Below are positions 1-9,080 of a stretch of 64,000 nt of DNA, piece after piece. The DNA is from Opisthocomus hoazin (taxonomy: Eukaryota > Chordata > Aves > Opisthocomiformes > Opisthocomidae). Under the pieces are notes generated by a model. That model saw only the letters and a program-made list of their open reading frames with translations, was not told the origin of the DNA and searched no databases. Location of the stretch: assembly GCF_030867145.1 (NCBI RefSeq), contig NC_134415.1:8596417-8660416 (forward strand). The letters are read 5' to 3'. Positions within the stretch are counted from its first letter, which is position 1. Every line of letters starts with the position of its first letter. The position numbers and the translations under genes were made by a program.

Positions 1-719
1 CAACGAGGAAGAAAGAAGAGTAAAGTTGAAACACCCTAGAAAAAGCCCGTTTTTTTTCTTATCTATGACCATATATGCAAGCATTCTCATTCTCTTCACC
101 ATTTTAAACATTCACCGGCAACTCTCAGAGCCACCACAGATTCTGTCAGGTATCCGAAAGGACACTTTCTTCTTTGTGCTACTGGTCTCTGAGCCTACAG
201 TTAAAGTCAAAAAGGAGACTCCAGAGTATTTTCCTGACTCCTCACCACACCGTAGCCCTGTTATGACAAAAGCTCCAAGCAGACATGGTCTCTGGTCTGA
301 GCAAGCGAATTCAGATCCTTCCCTCAGGAAGGGTTAAGTGTTCCAGACATCTCTTTTCTCCTGCCAAGCGTAAGACTGCGAGACAGACGAGTGCGACAGA
401 TCTCCTTGGTGCTTTTTCCACCACAGGTTGTCCCACCACCTCACAGCCAACAGCACGATTCTGCCAGTGACACAAGCTGGCATCCCCAACTCCCAAGTTC
501 CTCTAGACCCTTGTAGTGCAGTCTTACTGCTTCATGTGGCACCACAACTAAAAAGGAAAAAAAAAAAGTCTCCCATCCAGATTTTCTTCTCTAGACAGTT
601 CGAGTTCATAACCACATTGAGTGGCTCCTCCAGCTCCCGAGCCACCACGCTCAGCCAGCTGATGCTCTGCCTGAACTGCTTCAGTTTCGCTGCTGTCCCT
701 CACACAAGAGGTTTTATTC
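1..719. other. Left flank of the CpG island, no recognised coding sequence
   Basis: No frame here looks coding: the open frames are short, overlap on both strands and lack any family resemblance. GC content rises toward 720. If the CpG island to the right is the promoter of a minus-strand gene (LYST is the candidate from gene order), this stretch would be the start of its first intron. That is inference; nothing in the bases themselves shows transcription. Confidence 0.3.
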
Positions 720-1328
720 TCGCTCCCAGCGGCGCGCCCGCTGCCCCTGCCCGCAGCAGCTCTTCCCTTCATCTGGAGACACCATAACGTCCAGCCCTTC
801 GTCATTTTTATTTTCCCTTCGGAAGAGCCTCCCCCCCGCCCGCAGCCTCCCCGGGGCAGCTCTCACCGCTCCCTCCCGCGGAGCAGGGCCCAGCTGCCGA
901 GGGGCCGCCCGCCCCCCCGCGGCGGGGAACGGGGAGCGGCCCCGCGCACGCCGGAGCTCGGCGCCGCGTTAACGCGGAGGGGATGAGGGGGCACCGGCGG
1001 AGGCCCCGCGGCCGACAGACCGCCTCCGGCGCGGCCTCCCCGACCCCCGCCCCGGGGAAACGCCAAGGCCCCGAGCGCGCACCCGCCCCCCCCTCAGCCG
1101 CGGGCCGCCTCAGCCGGCCGGGGCCCCGCCCGCTCCTTCCGCCTCCCGCCCCGAGCCAGCTTCGGGCGCCGGCCCGCCCCGGCCCACGCACCGCGGCTCT
1201 CAGCGCCGGCCTCGACCCCTCGCCGAAACCCGCAGGGGTGCCTGCGCCCGTTGAGCTACCCGCCGCCCGGCCCGGTCCCGCAACCCGAGACCGGAGGCCA
1301 CGGTGCCCTGCCCGCCCCGCCCCGCCCC

Positions 1329-1345
1329 ACCCTTACCCACACTCC
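1329..1345 (-). other. Candidate 5' splice site inside the CpG island
   Basis: On the minus strand the sequence reads GTGTGG|GTAAGG, with the intron GT at 1335-1336. This is a good match to a vertebrate splice donor. It would end a non-coding first exon that starts at higher coordinates within the island, as expected if a minus-strand gene begins here. Short donor matches also occur by chance, so this is only a pointer to transcription direction. Confidence 0.2.
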
Positions 1346-1535
1346 TCGCCCCCGCCGGAGCCGGCGCTCCCGCTCCGCTCTTATCCCGCTGACAGCGTCC
1401 CGGCAGCTCATGGCGGGAGGGCCCGGCCCGGCCCCGCCGCGCCGCCCGCCCCCCGTCGCCCGGGCAACGCAGCGCCCGCCCCACCTGACTCCTCCGCTTC
1501 CGCCGCCGCTCCGCCAGCACCGGCGCCGCCGAGCC

Positions 1536-1571
1536 GGGGGGGCGGGGCGGAGCCCGTCGGGCGGGGGCGGG
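1536..1571 (+). other. G-quadruplex-type G-run cluster
   Basis: Guanine runs of 7, 4, 3, 5 and 3 lie within 36 bases on the plus strand (1536-1542, 1544-1547, 1559-1561, 1563-1567, 1569-1571). They satisfy the usual rule of four runs of three or more G, although one loop (1548-1558) is long. The same bases contain overlapping Sp1-type GC boxes, so the motif is expected in a CpG-island promoter. Confidence 0.5.
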
Positions 1572-1608
1572 CTTTGCGCCGCGCCACGCCCCTTCTCCGT
1601 TTGGGGCC

Positions 1609-1652
1609 CCGCCCACCCCGCCACGCTCCGCCCACCCCGCCACGCTCCGCCC
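1609..1652. repeat. 19-bp tandem repeat carrying GC boxes
   Basis: Two identical 19-base units lie head to tail at 1609-1627 and 1628-1646, followed by the first bases of a third. Each unit starts with CCGCCC, so the array sets Sp1/KLF-type sites at a constant 19-base spacing, close to two helical turns. It sits in the distal part of the CpG island, which would be upstream or near the start site for leftward transcription. Confidence 0.7.
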
Positions 1653-1779
1653 CCAGAGCCCCTCAGAGCGGGCTGAGCCTGCGGGCGCCGCCATGACGAG
1701 CCCGCGCTGCGCGTCCCTGCGCTCCCCCTCGCCGGGGATTCACCTCGCACGGCCAAGGCGCTTTCCAGTTCCTCGAAGC

Positions 1780-1819
1780 TGACGTGTGAACGAGCACGTG
1801 CTTTATATTTCCACACGTG
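1780..1819. promoter_or_regulatory. E-box/CRE-like cluster beside the CpG island
   Basis: Two perfect palindromic CACGTG E-boxes lie at 1795-1800 and 1814-1819. A CRE/E-box-like TGACGTG is at 1780-1786. The first E-box sits within a 10-base palindrome, AGCACGTGCT. CACGTG is bound by bHLH-zip factors (USF, MYC/MAX, MITF/TFE). The position, immediately outside the island on the side away from the presumed gene body, fits a proximal promoter element for leftward transcription. Confidence 0.45.
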
Positions 1820-2189
1820 CCCAGCTTTGGCGTGACCTTCCCGACCCTCGAAAGCCAAAAAAAGCACGTTGGGGTGCACGCGTGACCCGCCCTCAGCGCG
1901 TCCCTCTCGTGTCCCCGCGGCTCTCCCCGGCACGCCGGCCGCCTCCTCCTCCCGGACCTCTGCCACCATTCCTGCTAAGGACCTGCTCCAGCTGCACCTA
2001 AGGGGCGCACTGGGTCTGTAAAGCATAGGCCAGGCTGCCCGCGGGGATGGCGCGGATGGATGGAGCCAGGTCTTGGGAAGGCTTTGGGCAACAGGATCCC
2101 AGGACCCGCCGGCTGAAAGAAGCTCAGATACACACGGGGTGACAGCGGTTAAATCTTTTGCAAATGATAAACTTCGATCTGCCCAGGTA

Positions 2190-2663
2190 TTCTGTGTCTC
2201 CCTGGAGAGAGTCCAGCGGAGGGCTACGAGGATGATGAGGGGACTGGAACATCTCTGCTATGAGGAAAGGCTGAGGGAGCTGAGCTTGTTCAGCCTGGAG
2301 AAGAGAAGGCTGCGAGGGGACCTTAGAAATGCCTGTAAATATCTTCAGGGTGGGTGTCAGGAGGATGGGGCCACACTCTTTCCAGTGGTGCCCAGCGACA
2401 GGACAAGGGGCAACGGGCACAAACTGAAGCACAGGAAGTTCCACCTGAACATGAGGAAGAACTTCTTCACTCTGAGGGTAATGGAGCACTGGCACAGGCT
2501 GCCCAGGGAGGTTGTGGAGTCTCCTTCTCTGGAGATATTCAAGACCCACCTGGACACGGTCCTGTGCAGCCTGCTCTGGGTGACCCTGCTTTGGCAGGGG
2601 GATTGGACTAGATGGCCCACAGAGGTCCCTTCCAACCCCGAACATTCTGTGGTTCTGTGATTC
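2190..2663 (+). mobile_element. CR1 LINE, 5'-truncated 3' end
   Basis: Translation gives the C-terminal end of the CR1 ORF2 polyprotein. It shows the hallmark blocks [47 protein letters not shown] and RTRGNGHKL, and the terminal [19 protein letters not shown] block. The frame is uninterrupted for about 150 codons up to the 3'UTR. The element ends in the short octamer-like tail TTCTGTGGTTCTGTGATTC at about 2645-2663, which marks the 3' end of bird CR1. The 5' part is missing, as in nearly all genomic CR1 copies because reverse transcription stops early. It is dead on its own, since endonuclease and reverse-transcriptase domains are absent. It closely resembles the copy at 35722-36375. Confidence 0.93.
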
Positions 2664-5600
2664 GCTTCTCATACGCTTTCCCATGACATCTGTTTATGGC
2701 CGTGTTTCTTATTTTTTTCCTCGGGACCTGCTTTTGGCTGCTGTTCGTGCAGGTCCTCACTGTACCGAGAGGAAGCAACCCATCCCTCCCCGAAGGCAAC
2801 AGGGCTAAACGGGTCCCAGCCGAGTGAGCAACTTCACAGCAAGGGTCAGCTGTGCAGACCGCGAGATGGTGCCTTTCTCTGGACGTTAGGCACCGAGAGA
2901 ACACCTCCGCACTTCAAAATGTCTGAAATCCCTGAAAATAAAAGCCCTAGAGAAGTGGCACGGGTATTTCACTGAAACGAGGAAAGGCGAGGAGCCCGGC
3001 ACTCTGCTCCGCTGCCGAGTGAGGTAACGCAGCACAGGCACGGGGCTGCAGGCGTGGGTGCCCCAGCAGCACCCCGAGCCCCCGGTGAGGTGCCCACCCT
3101 CGGGAAGGCCAGCTCTCAGCTCAGAGGGACAAGTGGCCTTCAGGGCACTCAGCTTTCTTCAGTGGCCACAGCGAAGACCTGGGGTCTTTGCGAAGACTCG
3201 ACGCCCTGGAGTTTAGGTGGCACTTAGCTGCTAATTCAGGCAGACGAAGTCCTACTTTTAAGCCGGTTTATTTTAAACTCCTGGAGAATGTGTTAGGACT
3301 TGGTCCAGCCTACCCCAGCCGGCACTTTAGCTACCGGGGAGGAAAGTGAGCCAAGATTCCCACCCCACCCCTGGGCTCGGGAGATTCTTGCTCTGAAGCA
3401 AACTCCCTGGTGCTCACATGCAGCCACTCCGCTTCCTGCAGCCGAGAAGAAAGAGAAGTCTCTTTTACCCCTCAACCAGGGCTTCCTGTTTACCAAAAAG
3501 AAGAGATAACGCTATCTTATCCTTCTTTCAGATCTTCCAGCTGCCAAAGGACGACTACACGCGTGCGTCCCTCCAAGGTGCTGGCCATGGCAGGAAGACA
3601 GAGGTTTCTCCTGCCCTCTCCCGTGAAACTCCTGCCTGCCAATAACTCCAGGGCTCTGTGCTGGCACCTCGGCTGCTGCCCAGTTTTCCTCAGCAGGAGA
3701 TGTAAGGCAGAGCCAACATGGTGCTCGACATTTACACATTGTCTATGGTTTTCTCAAGGAGACCAGGGAAACCAAGCAGCCCATACATTTCCTTGCGTGG
3801 TTGTATGGCAGAACTGAAGCAGTAGCAATGAAAAAGAAGTCAACAGCCAACAGTACATCAACTTACCCTTGGAATATTAGTATAACATTATTATAATAAA
3901 GTGCAATTTTAAAGTGCAAAAAAGGAGCGTTTCAGATTGATAACACAAATTTTACTGAAACTATGAGTTTTCAGATGAGAACTGGCCACCACGTGCAAAC
4001 ATCTGACTGAATTTTAGCAAGGTATCTATTAAAATCTTTGGAAGGGAAGTTAGCCATAGCCTAAACTGAAATGCACTGAAGCGGTTGTCATGTGTATGCT
4101 AAAAAGAGATCATAAACTGTTGGGCCAAAAAAAATTGTTGAGAAAGGTAAGCAGGTGCAATTAAAGATTTTATCAGAACGGTAATGTTCTTCTCACTTCA
4201 ATGCTTCAAAGTGCAACCTATCTTTCAGCTCATGCGGATTTTCTTTAATTATAGTAATTAAAGCTCCCGCTACAGATATGACATGATGCCTATTGTTCAG
4301 TTTTAAATCTGAGTTTTTCAGTAAAGTACTACGCATTCTGAATTCATGTACACCAATATATATTTGCAGCAGCTCCATGAAAGTGAGTACAATGGCACCA
4401 GTTCATGCCAGAACAACCTTAAACCAAGCCTGGTTCTTCGTATCAACGTTGGTTCACTGATAACTCCTTCTATTCTACAAACAGTATCTGAATCTTGTTT
4501 GAAATCTATAAAGTTTTTCAACAGAATTCTTCCTGAATTTCTACTATAATTCTCTCTCTCCTGCATACATGCAGGAGATAATAAGATGGAAAACAAGCAA
4601 GAAACCAGAATATGAGTGGTGTTTTCCTACTGTTCTCCTGGACAATAGAACAGGCCCACAGCACCGAGACCTGCACAGGTCATGTTGGTACTCAAATTCT
4701 TCAGAGTGTGATATTAGCATTCACAGACTGTGGATTTAGATCAGCGGTTCCAAATTTTTTGGGGTCAATGAGCCACTGTCCATTCCCAGAATTTCCTAAG
4801 TAGCCACTACACGTTTTTCGTAAGGTTCTGTCTACTCTCATTGTCCAAGTTTCAGCAGAAAGCATTACCAGCATAATGTAAGCCTCAGATTTTGTGGGGC
4901 ATTTCTACAGTTTCACTCTCTCTTTCTGCTTTACAATGAGTATTTTCCTGTCTAGGAAAATTCACCTATGTATTAATGGCATAATAAAGTCAATAATAAA
5001 AACTGTGGAGTAATATGTATAATGTGTGAGCTGTCTTGAATCCACGATCTTATATCAGAGAGGTTTGTGGAAAGGACGTCTTTTGTCAGCTGAGATGAGC
5101 AGTCTCTCAGCAGGAGGTGAATAATGGTCTGTTTTCCCAAGGAGGCACATTACTCCATTTTTCTCCTATGCTACTGTAAAAAATCTGAAGGAGTGAATAA
5201 TATAGCAAAATAGCTTTGCCCTGAGGGAATCAATGAATGATCTAAGGGATTCACTAAAAAACTGAACTAGTTTAGATGTGGGTCATGAGGAGAAACAGTC
5301 TGTGAGTAACTGCACTTCCAGATCAATGTTGGAGGAGATGGTTGTTGAATAAATTCAAGGACAAACAAATCCAGATTGCTCATGTCTGCCTTCTTCACGT
5401 TTGACTGGTTGACTACAGTGGTACGGAAAGACCAGAGAGAAAAGGAAAAAAACATCCTTCAGTGGGTAGAAATCAAAGGCGGAATTAAATGCTTCCAAAA
5501 AGAGCTTAAAGCACAGGAGTTGTGGGAAACCTTCCCTAGTTGTTTGTAATCCTTGTCTAGGCTTGCCTGCTGCAAGCAGGGCTGGATTCCCAGTGATGCT

Positions 5601-7149
5601 GGGTTTTCATTGCGGTGACTCCTGGTCAGCACAGACTGGCGTAAGGATGTATTTACTGGTGGCTCTAGTACCCATTTCCAGAAGGGAAGAGCTGGTAGCC
5701 AGGTAGCCTGGCTGTCACGCATGATACGATCCCTCAATTTGTCTAATGTCCAATGTAGATGAAAGAATTAAAAAAAACTTGCATTATCAGTTTTGAGTCA
5801 GTAAGTCTGCTCTGACCAGCCTTGGCTTTCCCATTTAGAAGGAATTAATCCAATTTAAAGTTTACTCAAAAACAGTTGAAGTAAATCACTAGTTGCAATG
5901 TGGGCTGAACTAGAATTAAATTGCTTTTACTGCATTGAGTTCGGATGATGTTACAAAACCTGACTGAAATAAATTTCTATAGAAATGATTTAAGCTAGAA
6001 TAATTCCCACTACAAAGAAAGAGAAGCCTAATGAGAAATGCAAACGGTATAAATACCTTTATACAGGACTTTGAGCTTTAATTTCAGCTTCTCACAGCTC
6101 TCAAGTGTATGAATTACACCAGATCATAGTCTCTTACGGTTACACAGTGTCCTGTGTCTGTAACAGTGTCTGAAGACTCATCCCTTTTCTACAATAAATA
6201 ATCAGGCAAAGGACGTGTTCTCGAACCGAGTCAGTTCCAGAGGTGAAACTGAGGTGAAATCTAAACCAGACCTGTCAAGCTGTAGTTTTCACATGTCCTT
6301 ATGAGGTCTGTCACTGTCTTTAGCTGGATCCACTACCCATGCAGAAATACTAGACCTCCTTATCTTCGTCGTCCACAGCAAAAAGCATATCTGTAGTTCA
6401 CAGTAACAAATACTTTATCTGCCTCCATTAAACACTATGGAATTAGCTAACTCACAGAATGAAGTCTGTATTTTTTTTTAAATTTCTAGTTAGTACTGTT
6501 TCATAGGTAAAGTTCTTGTAGCTTTTTGTTTTCACCCCTTGTACACCATTTCTGAATGTTTGCCCTGCTCTTCTTAAAATCTTACATGAAGACTGGACTG
6601 AAAAGTTTAGGATGGGTGGATATTTTACAAAGACAAAGCAAAACCAGACTTAGGTAATTCACACCAGCACAAGGAGACCCCTGAAAAGGACCTTGTTGCT
6701 ACACATACTTTTTTGTCATAACTTGCTGATCCATTCATGCCATAATAAAGGTTATCCCCAAGAATTTGCCGGGACGATAAGCTAGCTTTCAAAGGAGCAA
6801 ATCATCTGAGCGGTAGATCTGGGAACTGCAGATCCAAATGGCCTCCACTGTGTGGTAGGTGGATAGGAGTTGGTGTGGATAAAGCTTATGCAAGCTTTCA
6901 CGCTGAATCCTTTCACCCTGTTCCTCCCACTCCTGGCATCTCTCTCCTTTTCCCTTTTCCAAGAAAACAAGCTGATTTTACTCATTTTGCCTGGACACAG
7001 CTGAAACAGTCTGATGCTGCTTGTTGTTCTTATGCCAGCCAACCTTTCCTCATTGCTGTTTAGCCGGACAGGGGGACACTTATTTGTTTTGTTTCAGTGC
7101 AGATGCCTCCATGGCTTTTTCACATTTCAGTTTTTTGCTGGATTTCAGT
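2664..7149. other. Intergenic stretch, no gene recognised
   Basis: Mostly AT-rich unique sequence. The open frames are under about 135 codons, start at arbitrary ATGs and have no recognisable domains. The part from 3000 to 3700 is somewhat more GC-rich. Apart from a possible hAT-Charlie terminus near 4740 I see no identifiable element. Confidence 0.5.
4743..4812 (+). mobile_element. Possible hAT-Charlie DNA transposon end
   Basis: The string beginning CAGCGGTTCCAAATTTTTTG resembles the terminal inverted repeat and adjoining bases of Charlie-type hAT transposons (consensus near CAGNGGTTCTCAAACTTTTT). I did not find the opposite terminus or an 8-bp target duplication, so this is a weak call based on one end only. 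Confidence 0.3.
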
Positions 7150-8440
7150 CTTAGAAATGGCCAGACTGGGTCAGACCAAAGCGCCATTCAGCCCAGCACC
7201 AGCTGCTGTTGCCTGCAGAGATACATGAACAGAAGTGCACAGTGATGCTTGGTACCTGTTCCAGCTCACAGCGCTCTGCAGCTCGGTGACATCCTGGGAC
7301 AGATGTGCTGTCCTCCTGGTTTATGGGCTGAATTTGTCTTCCGTTGATTTGGCCAGTAGCTGCATGAGCCCACGTAAGCCTTTGGCATCCACAGATTTCT
7401 GAAGTTCAGTTACACAGCTAGCTGGAAAGCACCTGGTTTTGTTTGTTTTGGACCTTTTACATGCCCATTTCTCTTGGTTTCCTCTAGTCCTTCTGCTTTG
7501 TGAAACATGGAATCGTTACTCTCTCGTCCCTCTCTCTACGCTGCTCGTGGTTTCAAGAGTTGTCCAACCTTCCCTCTGCTCCTTTTGTTCCACTCTGAAG
7601 AGTCCCAAACGATTTAATCATTCACTGTGTAGGAGTTGCGTCAGCCTTCTTACCCTCCTTTGAACCTTTTCTTGTTCTTTTTAGCACGAGAGAAATGGAG
7701 CTGCAGACAATATCCAAGATGCGAGTTCGCCATAAACTTCCTGCTACTCTGCTTATGTTTTCCTCGCTGTTCTTTCCTTAATAACGCCTAGTGCGGTAGT
7801 CGCTTTCCTCCTTCAGCACGGAGCACCGGGCTGACAGCTGCATAAAACCCTCTGTCGTAACTCAGGGATCTCTTCTGCCCGAGCATGAGAAGAAAACTCA
7901 GCACTGCTCTCTCTGCATGCAAAGTTAGGATTGGGCTGCGTTCCTTTGCTGTTAGCAACACTCATTTTTTTCTGCCATTTTAACCCAATAACTCACAGCT
8001 TGAAACCCTTTTCCCAGCTGACTTTCATTTTTCCTGCCTCGAGTAACTCACCATCAGGAAATTCTCTCACCTCAAACCACGCTCCTTTTTCCAGATAACT
8101 TCTATGCCAAACAACACCAGCCCAGGGGCAGATTTCTGAGACCTCACTGATGACTCCCCTCTCCTCCCTCCTCCCAACAAACTCCAGAAGAGCTGTGAGA
8201 TATTTTTTTCTACAAAAGCTACACTGATTTTTTTCCTCATTATATCACATTTGTTCATAATTACATTGCGCACTGTAGTTTCTACTGATTTGTTCAATGT
8301 TTCTGCAATTCTTTATGATCACTCCAGATATCAAAATATAAATGTAAAGCTTTGGTTGTGGTAATCTGTATCTCTGTTTTTTTTGAAGCCTGGCCTCTCT
8401 AAATTTAATGAGTTTCATTATAGTCAATGTAGCATTAGAA
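7150..8440 (-). mobile_element. Ancient CR1-clade LINE fragment (turtle/crocodile-like)
   Basis: Read on the minus strand this ends near 7150 with a degenerate form of the CR1 3' end found abundantly in turtles and crocodilians; the plus strand shows the diagnostic GGCCAGACTGGGTCAGACCA at about 7159-7178. Further blocks match the same family in order through the 3' region. These include an approximately antisense 'ATCCAAGATGCGAG...CCAT' block near 7710 and the 'TACAAAAGC...TTGTTCATAATTACATT...GTAGTTTC' reverse-transcriptase-region block near 8208-8285. Substitutions and indels are so numerous that no frame survives. That marks it as far older than the other CR1 copies here, perhaps from before birds diverged from other archosaurs. 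The right boundary is uncertain. Confidence 0.7.
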
Positions 8441-8818
8441 GGATTCAGAAACTTTGTCTTTCACAGGAAAAATTATGTCACTCTATGTAGATGAGGTTTT
8501 GTTGGGTTTTTTTAAAAGGAAAATAGAGAAGTCAGACCAACAACACAAGGCTGTTAATCACAACACTGTGAATAAATGATGAGGTAAACATAATCATTTT
8601 CTGGCAAACTGACCGTGATTTTTACAAATATATTAACTCCACACAACAACAAACAAAACAACCTGTTTAAAACATTTCTGCCCCTGCACGTGACTCATAT
8701 TGCGTTTCTCCCTGGGATCTCTGAGAAGCAATCTGATTGTTTGGGTTCCAGCCCAGCCATGAATTTCTTAGTGAATTCTCTTTGCTGGAAAAGGAATGGT
8801 AGCTCAGCAAAGGTAAAC

Positions 8819-8860
8819 ACAGAATCACAGAATCACAGAATGGTAGGGCGAACACTTCTG
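8819..8860 (-). mobile_element. CR1 3' tail remnant
   Basis: The plus strand shows ACAGAATCACAGAATCACAG followed by AATGGTAGGG, which is the reverse complement of a CR1 terminal octamer array and the bases just before it. Similarity fades within a few tens of bases, so either the insertion was very short or the rest has decayed. Confidence 0.65.
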
Positions 8861-8994
8861 ATCTGATTCGAGCATCGGATGTCTCCGTGCTCAGAAGGGG
8901 TAACCACCTCCACACACGGAACGCCAGGGAGCATTCGGGGTCCTTCTTAGCTGCTGGTGAAGCAGATGCAGCTCAGTCACGGGGCTGCTCTCGA

Positions 8995-9080
8995 ACACTC
9001 CTCCGGCGCGGGGGGCCCGTAGCTGCCTGTCCCCCCGCGCAGCAGGTACTGGCGTGGCGTCGGGGGGAGGCGAGGGGCTG
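8995..9080. other. Short CpG-rich patch
   Basis: Roughly 85 bases are GC-rich with many CpG dinucleotides, in otherwise ordinary sequence. It is too short for a standard CpG island and no exon or gene is associated with it. Confidence 0.35.

Larger units (their letters stand above)
720..1760. promoter_or_regulatory. CpG island, probable promoter (LYST candidate)
   Basis: This roughly 1-kb block is extremely GC-rich and dense in CpG, in sharp contrast with the AT-rich DNA on both sides, as expected of an unmethylated vertebrate promoter. It holds many GC boxes (CCGCCC or GGGCGG), a 19-bp tandem GC-box repeat, a G-quadruplex-type run, and two YY1-like ATGGCGG motifs in opposite orientations (plus strand 1410-1417; minus strand 1687-1694). 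No TATA box is evident, as is usual for housekeeping promoters. Long open frames on both strands across it are a by-product of GC richness. In amniotes the gene downstream of NID1 on the same strand is LYST, and this island lies at the right place and distance to be its 5' end, transcribed leftward. A bidirectional promoter is also possible. Confidence is high for the island and moderate to low for the gene assignment. Confidence 0.8.

Noticed and set aside
983..1696. 237-codon open frame across the CpG island (plus) and several overlapping long frames on the minus strand
   Set aside because: Proline/alanine/arginine-rich composition is forced by GC content, frames are open on both strands, and there is no domain or splice structure.
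1693..1782. ATG in a strong Kozak context (GCCGCCATGA) with a 29-codon frame
   Set aside because: The frame ends quickly, the peptide has no resemblance to known proteins, and the same bases are better read as a YY1-like motif on the minus strand.
2124..2684. 186-codon minus-strand frame
   Set aside because: It is the antisense shadow of the CR1 ORF2 fragment at 2190-2663.
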